A stretch of DNA of 64,000 nucleotides from Symbiodinium natans (Eukaryota; Sar; Dinophyceae; Suessiales; Symbiodiniaceae). Both the position numbers and the translations under genes were made by a program. Below, piece after piece: positions 35,849 through 46,819 of this stretch. The stretch covers positions 90,001 to 154,000 of the forward strand of contig CAJNDS010001713.1 of NCBI GenBank assembly GCA_905221605.1, in the 5' to 3' direction. The notes below the pieces were generated by a model, which was given only the letters and a program-made list of their open reading frames with translations, was not told the origin of the DNA and did not search any database. The stretch's first letter is position 1, and every line of letters starts with the position of its first letter.

Positions 35849-36805
35849 CTGCCACCAAGCTCTCAGTGTCAAGTCAACGGCTACGGCCAAGCCCCGAAAC
35901 TCCAAACTCGTCAAAGCCTAGGGCTCGGATTTTGCACGTCACTTGAGGGCTGGACCGCAATGGCGGATCGTTTGTGACCTTTGCGAGGGCTCTGGGCATA
36001 CAAAGGTCCAGGATAGTCCAGGATGTTCAAGTTTAGAAACTTCAGATGCCTTTAGGGGCCTTGCTGCCGCGGGTTCAGGAGTATCGGTGCCTCAAGTGCC
36101 CTTGCCGAGCCCTCAATTCTCAGCTCTGCGGCGTGCAGTCGCTCGAGCCGGTCGCGACGGGCCTTCCCAGTGGCTGTGGCTGCAAAAACAGAAGCCCCGT
36201 AAGACGCAGTTTGAGTCTCTTAAGCCATATAAGTCCTGGAGCCCCAAACCTCCGCCGCGGAACTTATGTCGCTTGTGGCCCGAGGTCCGTTGGTTGAGGG
36301 GCGGGCTCCGGGGGTCTTGGGCTTGAGGTTTGATCGAACTTACAACATCAATTCCATGTTGAATGTTGGGGTTTTTGCTCTGTGGAATCTTCCTTCGGAG
36401 CCCTTCCTTCATGCTCTCGTTACAGACTCTTGGTGGCCTGGCAGCCTCAAACTCTGATCCCTCAACCCGGCAGACAAGAGCACGGCCTCCTCACAGAGGT
36501 TTTGCCGCTGCAAGAACTGGAAGATTGACGAATCCAAGCTGACCTGCGTAGACAACTTCGCGGAAACTGGGCGAGAGCATGCAGATAGGGAATGCTGGAC
36601 GAACCCTCGATGATGGAGCTGTGGGATCATGACGCATGCTCGTGTGGAAACCCGGCGGTGCCTGTTTGAAGGTGCGCAGCATACATCGAGAAGAAGGCGC
36701 AAGGAACTCTGGAGATCGCCGAGAGCAAAGGTCGCGGTCGAGGTCATTGACGAATGTTGCGATCGAGGTCGGAGCTTTGCTTGCCATGAGCAGGGCAGCC
36801 AAAGG

Positions 36806-36862
36806 CGAGAGCGAGAGAGAGCGAGAGAGAGAGCGAGAGAGAGAGCGAGAGAGAGAGAGGGC
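36806..36862. repeat. GAGAGC/GA microsatellite
   Basis: GAGAGAGCGAGAGAGAGAGC-type tract of about 55 bp. Arg/Glu frames through it are not genes. Confidence 0.9.
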
Positions 36863-37321
36863 CGAGCTTCGTCTTCACGTCCGGTTGCTTTTTGTTAGGT
36901 TGCCCTGTGAATTTCAGGAAAGGGGACGGGCCACGCGCACCCAGAGGGCCCTTGCAGCGGGCAGGGTGAGGGGTAGCGAATTGTTGTGCCAAAAAACAAG
37001 AGAAAGAAGATTTAGGTGCAGCCATAGGACCTGGGCTTCAAACAGGAGACAGAGTGGAACCCAGAGAGAGAATCAAATCGCAGAAGTCTTCAAAGATAAG
37101 TTGAGGGCCGTGGGTTCCTCGGCAACCTGCTAGGGAGCCCCTGAAAACAACTAAGACCAGCACAAGCCGCAATCAGGTGCTTCAGATCTTCTGGGCACTT
37201 CCTTTGGCAAGTGTAACCTAAGCCCACAAGCCGCAAACTCTCAGACAAGCCTTCGCCCCTCCTCAGCCCTAAATCCCAGACCAAAGCACACGGTATCCGG
37301 CCAGCTATCAGAAGATTTCGC

Positions 37322-37370
37322 AAACCTTAAACCCTAAACCCTACACCCGAAACCCGAAACCCTCAACCCG
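37322..37370. repeat. Degenerate telomere-like tract
   Basis: CCCTAAA, CCCTACA, CCCGAAA and CCCTCAA variants on the plus strand. Confidence 0.8.
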
Positions 37371-37508
37371 CAAACTCTGAGGCACCTCAAGAGACCGAGG
37401 CCCTTCGAAGGATGCCGTGAGGTTCGGCCGCTCGGGGGTGGAGGGCCTTTGGAAAGCCCCTTTGTCGGTCGAAGATTCAGGCTCTTAAGGCTCGAGACCT
37501 AAGGGCTA

Positions 37509-37560
37509 CCCCTAAACCCTAAACCCTAAACCCTAAACCCTAAACCCTAAACCCTTAACC
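37509..37560. repeat. Telomere-like tract, CCCTAAA orientation
   Basis: Seven consecutive units on the plus strand. Confidence 0.92.
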
Positions 37561-40490
37561 CCAAACAGCTTCCGGTTCGGAGTTCGGATGCTGTCAGGAA
37601 GCTCCCCGGACGCTGTAATGTCGGAGCTCCTTTGCTGTCAGAGTTGTGGCCGTTCGCGTCCGTCTCTGATCACTGGACGGCTGTGCAAGCTGATGCGCAA
37701 AGACCCGCTTCTGGCTTATGCTAAACTCCCGAACTTTCTGCTTCTTGGGATTTCAAAAGTAAGGCTGCAAGACTTGAGCCCTGAAGTTTACATAAGGCTC
37801 CAAAATCTTGCCAGTTCCAAAGCTTCAACAGCCCCAAACCGACCCAAAACGAACCAACATGGGCACTCAAAAGGCATGTATGGGAACATCTTTTGATCAT
37901 CTTGGGCCCCTCCCATAGTTCCCATAGTGCCGAGTGCTGGGCTGAGACAGGCGTCCTCACAACGGGGACAGGACTGGAGATGGTTTGGGCGGAAGCCCTG
38001 CACCCTGTCCGTACTTCATCAGGGCTAAGGGGTGTCCTGAACCGGGCCCCAATGCTTGCAGATGTGGTTGCATGTCTTTCTCCCGATACTGCCAGGTGCG
38101 CCCTGAATTGCTGCGTACTTGCTATAGTGTACGGGCCCGCTTTTCTGGGTGTCTAACACGAAAGGTCCTTGATGAATAGCCCTAGACCCCAAACCAAGAT
38201 GGATGGGTGCTACAAACCTCCGTGCCCAAAACAATGCCAGCATGGCAAACACTTGACCAATCGCATTCGATGCAGCCGAAAATGCAAGACCACAGTCTCT
38301 GAGTACTTCTTCGTCTAATTGGTAACAGCTCCATCTCCCCCGAGGACGCAGCGGAAAACGCTTTGCTGGAGGTAAGCATGCGCGCCTCTGCAGGCGTGTT
38401 TCCTACAATTGTGGTTTAGAGAGCCTGATTATCCGACCTTGAGCCCTACACCAGGGCTACTTAGTGAAGGAAGCTCGTGGACTTGGTGGCTCCAGTGCGT
38501 GCTGCTGAACAGTAATACAGCTGCTCAGCAGTCTCTTCATGAAGGGGAGAAACAAACTCACCAAGGGTTGGAGCCCGCTGGACGACACAAAAGAATTGCT
38601 ATGCCCGGTGCTTCGCATGCTCCGATGGACGGGGTTCCTTGGCTGTCAAAAAGCCTCAAACATCTGGCTTCCATGTTCCTCTTTGACAGGACAAGTGACT
38701 GCTCCCAAGGGCAGCCAAGGAACGTCTGCGGCTGGAAGGTGGGTTCCTGAGCAGCAGGGCTGAGAGTTCAGCCTGCGGAGCTGTAGAGCACCGTAGGGGC
38801 TTCGTGGACCTGTAGACCCTGAAGGATAAGAAGTACGGAATCTCCATACTCGTCTAGTGCTAGGCCCCTTGGTTGAGAAGTTGAGGGTGTTAGGTAGGAA
38901 GTGTTGGGAAGATAGGTACCTCGTGAAGCTGGGAACAAAACAACTGCGAATCCTCATTGCCGGACAGGAACCACATGAGCCTGCGTACTGTAGCATGCCA
39001 AGAAAGAAACAACTACGACATCCAGCATCCCAAGTGTGTGGCAACTTAGAGCGTGAAAGGAAGGCCTGTGTTCGCCGTTGGGTGTACACTTGTTTCGGGT
39101 CGAACGGGTTCATCTATCGGTTGGTTGCAGAAAGGGCCTGACACCAGCATGATAGTTCCAAAACTCGGTCTTGCCGACAACTGAGGTTCGCGCCGAAGAG
39201 GCCACGCTTGAGGTAGCCTCAGATCCAACCAGCTTTGGTGTGAGCGAACCAGCTGAGGTGTGGGCTGAAGGAAATGGGTGAGATGGCTTGGGGCCAGGCA
39301 GGAATGTTAGACTGGAGGGAGCCAGGACTTCTGGTTTCATGTCCTCTGAGTAGGGTTGGAAGTTGGAAATGCATTGAAGAACTGGGGACTTGCAGTCAAA
39401 CTCTGCATCCCATTGAACCAGCTGTGAAGGATGGGGTATTCAAACGCTAAAAGGCAATGGTCAGCAACCTGGGCTTGGGATCGCAATCCAGGCAGCCCCG
39501 ACTAAACCAACCGAGTCCCCCCCAAAACCCGACACCCCCAATCCCCAATAGGGCCCCCCGCCTGGGGGCGCCTTTCCGGCGTCCGGGCCGAAAACCCCGC
39601 ATGGGTTTGGACGAAGCTTCCTCGGGTCTTTCGAACGGTTTCGGGTGTTTTCAGACCTTTCAGGGGCTCTAAGATGTGGAAGATGAAGCCATTAAGCTGA
39701 AGCCCACATTCTTGGCATTGCCATAAACCAATGCATTAGATGTCATTCACCTTCATTCGTGAGAATGCTCAAAACGAGTCGCCACTTGCCAAGAGGGTTT
39801 CAGGAGAATCTCGGGCTTCGAAAGAGGGCGCTGCAAAGAAGCTGCGAAGCTGCGTGCCCCTGAGGCGGTCGCTTCCGCTTCGCGTCAGGTCTGGACGGAA
39901 GGTGCACTCTCCTCGGCGCTTCGAACATGATCGAGGCTCAAATCTGCCCAAAAAATGAGGCAAGCTGCGACGAGGCTTCCCTGTCTCCTTCAACAAGCCC
40001 TTAGCCCATGAAATCCCCTCCTCTCCACACCTCAAGGCGCCGGCTCTCTGCAGCACTTTGCCGTTCGGCCGACCACGCTGCCAGCCGCTCGCAGACACGC
40101 CGCCTGAGACTCCAGAGAGCCTAAGAGCCTGGAGGTTTGAGGCCTCGGGACTCGGTGAGGCTCCAGGATCTTTGTGCTGGTTTCGATCAGCGGTTCCTGA
40201 GGGCTGGCAGCAATTCACGTTTTGGAAGTTCCGCTGTCCCGCGCAAGGGCTTGACATGCCAATCGGAAAGTCAAAATCACATTTCGAAACTTTCCCGGCC
40301 GGGCCTAGACTCTCGAAATCTCGCTGAATCGTGCTGGGAGCGGCTTATCCCTGTGTCCAACTTTCGTTGCATCCAACAGGCGAGGGCTCTGGCTGGGGAT
40401 AAAGTATTTGGAGGCTTCCAGGTAGAGGGCCTTTAAGAGCAAAACATGTGAGGTAGACTTCTCCACCACTTGGGTTCGTGTCCAAAGGAA
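37561..40490. other. No supported gene
   Basis: Many competing frames. The minus-strand frame 39769-40257 (162 codons, GC-rich, Ser/Arg-rich) could contain downstream exons of the 40.5-kb gene but has no motif or clear splice sites. Confidence 0.3.
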
Positions 40491-40495
40491 CTTAC

Positions 40496-40604
40496 TGCAC
40501 CCTCTCGCTCTCTGCCGGCTCCGAAGAAACATCCATCTTGTCCATAAGTCCATATTTGCACTCAACATCCAGGGCAAAGGAAGTCAAGCTTAGGATGGAG
40601 GGTG
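40496..40604 (-). CDS. Well-bounded internal exon, unknown protein
   Basis: Acceptor tgtgaag at 40605 and a canonical GTAAGT donor at 40495 enclose 109 nt reading PSILSLTSFALDVECKYGLM, DKMDVSSEPAESERV. Both phases are non-zero, so this must be an internal exon. Neighbouring minus-strand text (DQSVDLVLLPYVTILDL, about 40710) may be the preceding exon. No family recognised. Confidence 0.45.
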
Positions 40605-40749
40605 CTTCACAGTTTCACAGGCTATGTCGCGCCGCCGGCAACACAGAGGTAACAAGCATCTATAAGTCGAGGATGGTGACATACGGCAGCAAGACAAGGT
40701 CTACAGACTGGTCAATAGAAGGTACCAAATGATTGATGGGTGAATGAGG

Positions 40750-42600
40750 CGAAGATTACAGCCTCGCAGCTCGCAGCTGCAGAATGCCGCCATTAGAACT
40801 CAAGCGATGTAGGAAGCCACGAGATTCTCACGGGAGACGCATGTTATCACTAGTGGCGATCTGCGGGTGAACAGCGCCAGCAGCAGCTTCCAATTCTTTG
40901 TCAGGTTGCGCATGCGGCACCCGCATGACGCCTCTTTAGGAAAACGCCGAGGAAAGAATTAATGCGTCAAATCGAAGAAGCCGAAGAAAGGCCTGACCCA
41001 CCGACCTGCTACCCAAATCCTTTGATGTGCGTGCAGTGCACGTCTCCAGTGTGTTTCTCCTTGACACGCTGCTAAAAAAACTGGGGAATTTGCCGAGAGT
41101 CGGCCTGCCGCGTGGCCACGAAATTCAAGAGTCTGAGCCAATTCCCATGTTGCAACACAAATCGGAAGCAAAACCGAAACGGTCTGTAATTCTCTTTGGG
41201 ACTTTCCGGTGCTTGTTTTTTGTTTTTTCCCCGTTTGCACTTGCGCCTACTTTCACCAACGTAAAACGAATGGCTCATTCCGAATTACAAACGTGAACTT
41301 GCCTCATTCCTGGACACACTACACAAACAGACCGGTCCAGGTTAAATCATCTTGCAACTTCACACCTGCTTTGTGCTGAGGACCGAGGGCTGAAGCAGCT
41401 TAGGGTACAGGCACCGGCACGCCACCCTTTTATTGTGGAGCCACAAAGCGCATGCTCTGCCCAAGAGCTCAACTCCATTCTCAAGGCCCCGAAGCCCTCC
41501 GAAATTCAGCTCAGAAGTCAACCTTGAACCCTAAACTGCCCTAAACCCCGAATCCCCAAACTCAGAATTCCCAAATGCCTCCAAAACCCGCTGGGCTCCC
41601 CAGGCCCGGGAGAACAAGGCCGAGCGAGTCGCTCTACGAGGGCCTTTGCGGTGCTTTTGAGACTTTCTCAGGGTTCGGATCAGGGCCCAAAGAATTCAGG
41701 GATCGGGCTTGGGGTTTAGGGCTTCTGAGCCGCTTCTGTCGGAGTTTCATGTTGCGTTGCGCAGACTTCTGGGATGCTGTGGGGATCTTGGGGGCTGCTC
41801 TGCACTGAGGACCGTAGGCTTCACCTTCCTGGGTTCTGCAGAGGCGCCGCCAGCAGAGGGCGAAACACTTGCCGACACACGACTGGAACACACGATCAGA
41901 TGCCTCGCTGCGCAAGACTCGATGGGACTGCTAGTATGGGATAGAGCCAGAAGAAGCAGCTTAGAACGCAGCTGAGGCCCCTAGTTAGATGCAAAACTCG
42001 CAAGACCTCGACATCGAGCCATGTCCTCAAGGGCGGCACTTCCTGTGCCCGGGGAGGAAGGCCTGAGAAACGCCAAAAAATCAAGATGAAGGATGCGAGG
42101 CTTTCAGGCGTCTGTGGGAAAGACAGTGCCTAAGTAAGTCAAGGCTTAGGGCTTAGAGCAGACAGCAACGCTCCGGAGCCTGTCGCGCCACTGTGATGCC
42201 AAAGTTGTATGAAACTACTGGTGCCACCTCTATACGACAGCTCGAGCGAACCTCAGGAAACCGCAGCAGCTCCCATCGGACGGACTCTTCTTTGTTGGCA
42301 ACCCTTCAGGCAGTCAAGGCAAAAGCTGCAAGCGCAGTTCGCTTGCGGCCATGCCGACACTTCTTTTCCAAGCATGACAGGGGTCCCCGGCTTTTGGAGG
42401 GCCTAGGGATTCGGGGTATTCGGGGGGGCACCTAAGGGGGGACCCTCAAGTCAAACGGTTCAGGGGCTGCAGACTGGTGGTTTAGCCGTAGGGACCGAAG
42501 CATTGGGGTCACACTGGGTTTCATGTGCGTACAGAAGCTCCGTTGCCTTTGACAGAGCCATAAAGAAATACATGAACTACACGCACAGAAGGCTCAGAGT
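40750..42600. other. Spacer between unknown gene and adenylate kinase
   Basis: Short competing frames on both strands, nothing assignable. This is the 3' flank of the adenylate kinase gene; no clear polyadenylation signal was picked out. Confidence 0.3.
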
Positions 42601-42601
42601 T

Positions 42602-45600
42602 TCAAGCCTTCAAGCCCAATGCTTTGGCACAGTCTGCCCAAATGTCCTCCGTCTTACGCGTGGGTCCCAGATTGGAATCCACCTGCGCAACCCGGCACCC
42701 TGAGCGGGACTTGTAATGCCCAAGCACAGGCACTGTCTCAGCATGGTAGGCAGCAAGCCTCTTGGGAAGAGCGTCCTTGTTGTCGTCTGGACGTTGGGTC
42801 AAAGCTTCTCCCGTCTGATCGTCCCGCATATTCTCTGGCGTTGGCTCGCTCTTGCCATCGAAGGACTTCGGGGGATTGTACTTTGTGTGGTATGACCGGC
42901 CAGATGCCTTGTGAATCCACCGCCCTCCGATCCTCTCAATCAACACTTCATCTGGGACACTAAGCTCCAAGACGGTCTTCACTTCCTCACCGGTGGCTGC
43001 CAGCATCTCGTCCAAGGCAAGCGCTTGGGCGGTGGTGCGGGGAAAACCATCCAAGATGAAACCCTTGAGGCAGTCCGCGGCCTTCACCCTCTCCCTGATG
43101 ATGCCGATCACGATGTCGTCGCTCACAAGCTGCCTTGGCACATCTGCGGAAAGCTACGTCTTATGCATCTTGTTCCGGAGCTTTTTTGCAAGGGTCAGCA
43201 TTCGATTTAGCCATGTAGCCTCCGTGCGGTCTGTGGCAAAGCGGGTGGATGACATGTTTGGGTTTTTTATTGTGTGGGGGGGGGGTCCGGGAGAGGCATA
43301 TTTTTGCATTTTAGAGTTTTCGGTTCTTGGGTGTTTACAGGATACCTCCAATTTTTCTCTACATGTTCATGGGAAAGCCAGTATTCTTCCGTCTTTGAAT
43401 AGGAAAGACTGTCTTTCTTGACGTTGAACCTTGTTTTCTGAAAAACAGCCTCCATGTCTCGATAGGTGCTCTTTCTTTTGCAGCGAAGAGCCTCTATATC
43501 GTAATCGGAAAGCTTCAAGAAACACGCCTGTTTGGTCTTCCGCTGTTTTGGGGTGCCACCTCCCCCGCAGCCAGGGTTAAAGCCGCAACCTACCGTGTTT
43601 TTGCTTTTCTGGCTTCTTTGTTTTTTGTGTTTCGGGATCAGTTGGGACGAGCTGTGGCCTTTGCAGCTTGAGAGAACACGAGACAAATCAGGCTGCCAGG
43701 CTGCCCCTGTGCCATCACCGACTTGGCCCTCAAGCCAATCTCCGAACCGGAGTCCACCGCTTCGCGCAGCATGTCTCCGGTTGAGAGCTGCGGAATTCCG
43801 AGTGCTGCCGTTATGCGGCCCCCATGCGTGCCCTTCCCTGCTGCCGGCGGGCCAAACATCAGGATGATCTGCTCACGCTTCAAGCCCAATGCTTTGGCAC
43901 AGTCTGCCCAGATGTCCTCCGTCTTACGCATGGGGCCCAGATTGGAATCCACCTGCGCAACCCGGCACCCTGGGCGGGACTTGTAATGCCCAAGCACAGG
44001 CACTGTCTCAGCATGGTAGGCAGCAAGCCTCTTGGGAAGAGCGTCCTTGTTGTCGTCTGGGCGTTGGGTCAAAGCTTCTCCGGTCTGATCGTCCCGCATA
44101 TTCTCTGGCGTTGGCTCGCTCTTGCCATCGAAGGACTTCGGGGGATTGTACTTTGTGTGGTATGACCGGCCAGATGCCTTGTGAATCCACCGCCCTCCGA
44201 TCCTCTCAATCAACACTTCATCTGGGACACTAAGCTCCAAGACGGTCTTCACTTCCTCACCGGTGGCTGTCAGCATCTCGTCCAAGGCAAGCGCTTGGGC
44301 GGTGGTGCGGGGAAAACCATCCAAGATGAAACCCTTGAGGCAGTCCGCGGCCTTCACCCTCTCCCTGATGATGCCAATCACGATGTCGTCGCTCACAAGC
44401 TGCCTTGGCAACCGCTAGCACAAGAGTTCAACTGCCCACCCCCCAAAGCAGGTGGATAACACGTTTTGGATTTTCTGGGTTTTTGGGAGGAGGGGGGGAG
44501 GGAGAGGCTCTTTTTTGTAGTTTCTATTTTCTATTTTTTGTGGCTTTATTGATGGATTTTACAGGCAACCTCGAATATTCTCTACATGTTCATGGGAAAG
44601 CCTCTATTTCCTCTGTCGTTGAATAGGAAAGGCTGTCTTTCTCTGCGTTGAACTTTGCTTTGTGAAGAACAACCTCCATGTCTCAATAGGTGCTCTTCTT
44701 TTCGCTGGGTGCCTCCTCCCGAGCCAGCGTCAAAGCCTCAACCCGGGACCCTCGCTTCTCTCTCTCTCTCTCTCTCTCTTTTGTGTTTCGGGCTCAGTTG
44801 GGACGAGCTGTGGCCTTTTCAGCTTGCCAAATCTCATGAACTTCTCAACTGGGCTCAGCTGGACTGAACATGTACAATGTACAAGATGCCAGCGACTTGT
44901 TAAGACGGAGGGAGCGAAAGGGAGAGAGAACACAAGACAAATCAGGCTGCCAGGCTGCCCCTGTGCCATCACCGACTTGGCCCTCAAGCCAATCTCCGAA
45001 CCGGAGTCCACCGCTTCGCGCAGCATGTCTCCGGTTGAGAGCTGCGGAATTCCGAGTGCTGCCGTTATGCGGCCCCCATGCGTGCCCTTCCCTGCCGCCG
45101 GCGGGCCAAACATCAGGATGATCTGCTCACGCTTCAAGCCCAATGCTTTAGCACAGTCTGCCCAAATGTCCTCCGTCTTACGCGTGGGGCCCAGATTGGA
45201 ATCCACCTGCGCAACGCGGCACCCTGAGCGGGACTTGTAATGCCCAAGCACAGGCACTGTCTCAGCATGGTAGGCAGCAAGCCTCTTGGGAAGAGCGTCC
45301 TTGTTGTCGTCTGGACGTTGGGTCAAAGCTTCGCCGGTCTGATCGTCCCGCATATTCTCTGGCGTTGGCTCGCTCTTGCCATCGAAGGACTTCGGGGGAT
45401 TGTACTTTGTGTGGTATGACCGGCCAGATGCCTTGTGAATCCACCGCCCTCCGATCCTCTCAATCAACACTTCATCTGGCACACTAAGCTCCAAGACGGT
45501 CTTCACTTCCTCACCGGTGGCTGCAAGCATCTCGTCCAAGGCAAGCGCTTGGGCAGTGGTGCGGGGAAAACCATCCAAGATGAAACCCTTGAGGCAGTCC

Positions 45601-45906
45601 GCGGCCTTCACCCTCTCCCTGATGATGCCGATCACGATGTCGTCGCTCACAAGCTGCCTTGGCAGGATTTCAACACGTTCAGAGTAGGAGAGCCGAGCTA
45701 ACTTAACTTGACCATGCGCTGCTTCCAAGCCGCCCCTGTGCCATCACCGACTTGGCCCTCAAGCCAATCTCCGAACCAGAGTCCACAGCTTCGCGCAGCA
45801 TGTCCCCAGTTGAGAGCTGCGGAATTCCGAGTGCTGTGGTTATGCGGCCCCCATGTGTGCCCTTCCCTGCCGCCGGCGGGCCAAACATCAGGATGACATT
45901 TCTCGC
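42602..45906 (-). CDS. Triple-domain adenylate kinase (three fused ADK domains)
   Basis: Adenylate kinase (ATP + AMP to 2 ADP), present three times in one reading frame. Exons: 45906-45734, 45657-44959, 44403-43705, 43133-42602; introns are 76, 555 and 571 nt. Each domain has a P-loop ([10 protein letters not shown]), the AMP-site stretch ([11 protein letters not shown]), DGFPRT, and the long-LID signature ([22 protein letters not shown]). The C-terminal end of one domain (CAKALGLK) runs directly into the next P-loop strand ([11 protein letters not shown]), so the repeat is 699 nt or 233 residues. The final copy ends ALGLKA-stop. Every intron falls inside the codon after MAQ, and only a GC donor with an AG acceptor keeps frame and the family sequence. 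The first P-loop exon probably begins at an acceptor at 45906 with an unseen upstream exon; the ATG at 45888 would give 694 residues but cuts into the first beta strand. Domains 1 and 3 match exactly from RQLVSDD to ALGLK; domain 2 differs there at three residues. Confidence 0.9.
43134..43704 (-). other. ADK intron 3, GC-AG, homologous to intron 2
   Basis: 571-nt intron with the same GC donor context (CAGGG then GCAGCC) and acceptor context (CCAAG then GCAGCTT) as intron 2. It is related to intron 2 through most of its length but lacks the CT run, and the part next to domain 3 is unrelated. Confidence 0.75.
44404..44958 (-). other. ADK intron 2, GC-AG, homologous to intron 3
   Basis: 555-nt intron with a GC donor and AG acceptor. 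It contains a CT dinucleotide run at about 44756-44780 on the plus strand. Blocks such as ctacatgttcatgggaaagc and tgtgtttcgg are shared with intron 3 (43134-43704), so both came from the same duplication. They differ by many substitutions and indels, while the flanking exons are almost identical. Confidence 0.75.
45658..45733 (-). other. ADK intron 1, 76 nt, GC-AG
   Basis: Read on the minus strand, the intron starts GCGGCTTGG and ends CTGCCAAG. The next exon starts GCAGCTTG, so the two splice boundaries share an imperfect 8-9 nt direct repeat. Other frames across this stretch are open, but retention would shift the frame because 76 is not divisible by three. It is much shorter than introns 2 and 3 and shows no obvious relation to them. 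Confidence 0.75.
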
Positions 45907-46559
45907 CTTGCAGCCTTACAATGCGCAGCCGGACAACTACCTAGACAGCAGAACAAGGTGGATGGCACAGGCTAAGGCAGCACGCATCGGAAATACACCA
46001 GAAAATAGCCGGCTCGTGACTCTACGACCTTCTGGGGCTGGGGTTAGGACATTTTCATCCCCGAGTTGCGCTCTCGCCGCTCCCTCGCAGAGGCCCCCGG
46101 TGCACACTCCGTACTCAAATCGTGCTTTGGCCTGGGTCCCGTGCATTCAGGCTCGGAATGTTCCGTGTCGCGAAGCCGCACGCTTGCTTGCATTTTGGGG
46201 CTCCACGCTAAGGGAGACGAGGGCACTTGAAGGGCGCGGCCCTGCTCAGAGGTTTTCCAACACTTCCCTCTGAGCACTCTTTCCAGAGCCCTTCGGGAGA
46301 ACTTCAGGACACCATTTGCAGCACATGCGGATCCACTTAGAACGGACGCATGAAGCCAACACAGGCCAACCTGTCCGAATTGGCGTCCTTCGTGAGGTCG
46401 GACCCCGTCTTTGGGTTTAGCGGTTGCCGCTGGATTTTTTGCGCGGAAGAGACAAGTAAAACAAACAAAGACAAAGCACAAGCTAAATCGCAATCACAGG
46501 CACAAAGCCAAAAACAACAATGAAGAGCAAACAACGAAAAGTGAGAAGCCGAAGACAAC

Positions 46560-46610
46560 ATCAAAAAACAAAAGGAACACACACACACACACACAAAAAC
46601 ACAAAAAGCA
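46560..46610. repeat. CA microsatellite in A-rich DNA
   Basis: A CA run at about 46579-46598 within a 350-bp A/CA-rich stretch (46440-46820). Hydrophobic minus-strand frames here are composition artefacts. Confidence 0.8.
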
Positions 46611-46819
46611 AGAGACAAGTCAAATGCCAACGCAAACAAAAGCAACAGACGAAAATCGCAGATCGGAAGCAACATGCAAAGCAGAAACAGGGAAAAGCAA
46701 ACAACATAAAGTCTGAAGTCCAACGACTATGAAGAGCAGTGCAAGAAACAGGCACATATACAAAATAAGGCAGGAAGCAGCAACAAGCAAGAGCAGAAGA
46801 TCAGAGCAAACACAGCAAA

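Noticed and set aside
45937-46146. Leader exon MRAALACAIHLVLLS before the adenylate kinase
   Set aside because: Attractive signal-like peptide followed by AG-GT, but the implied intron to 45906 would be only about 34 nt.
46337-46723. 128-codon hydrophobic Cys/Phe-rich ORF
   Set aside because: Opposite strand of a CA/AAC-rich low-complexity stretch; composition artefact.
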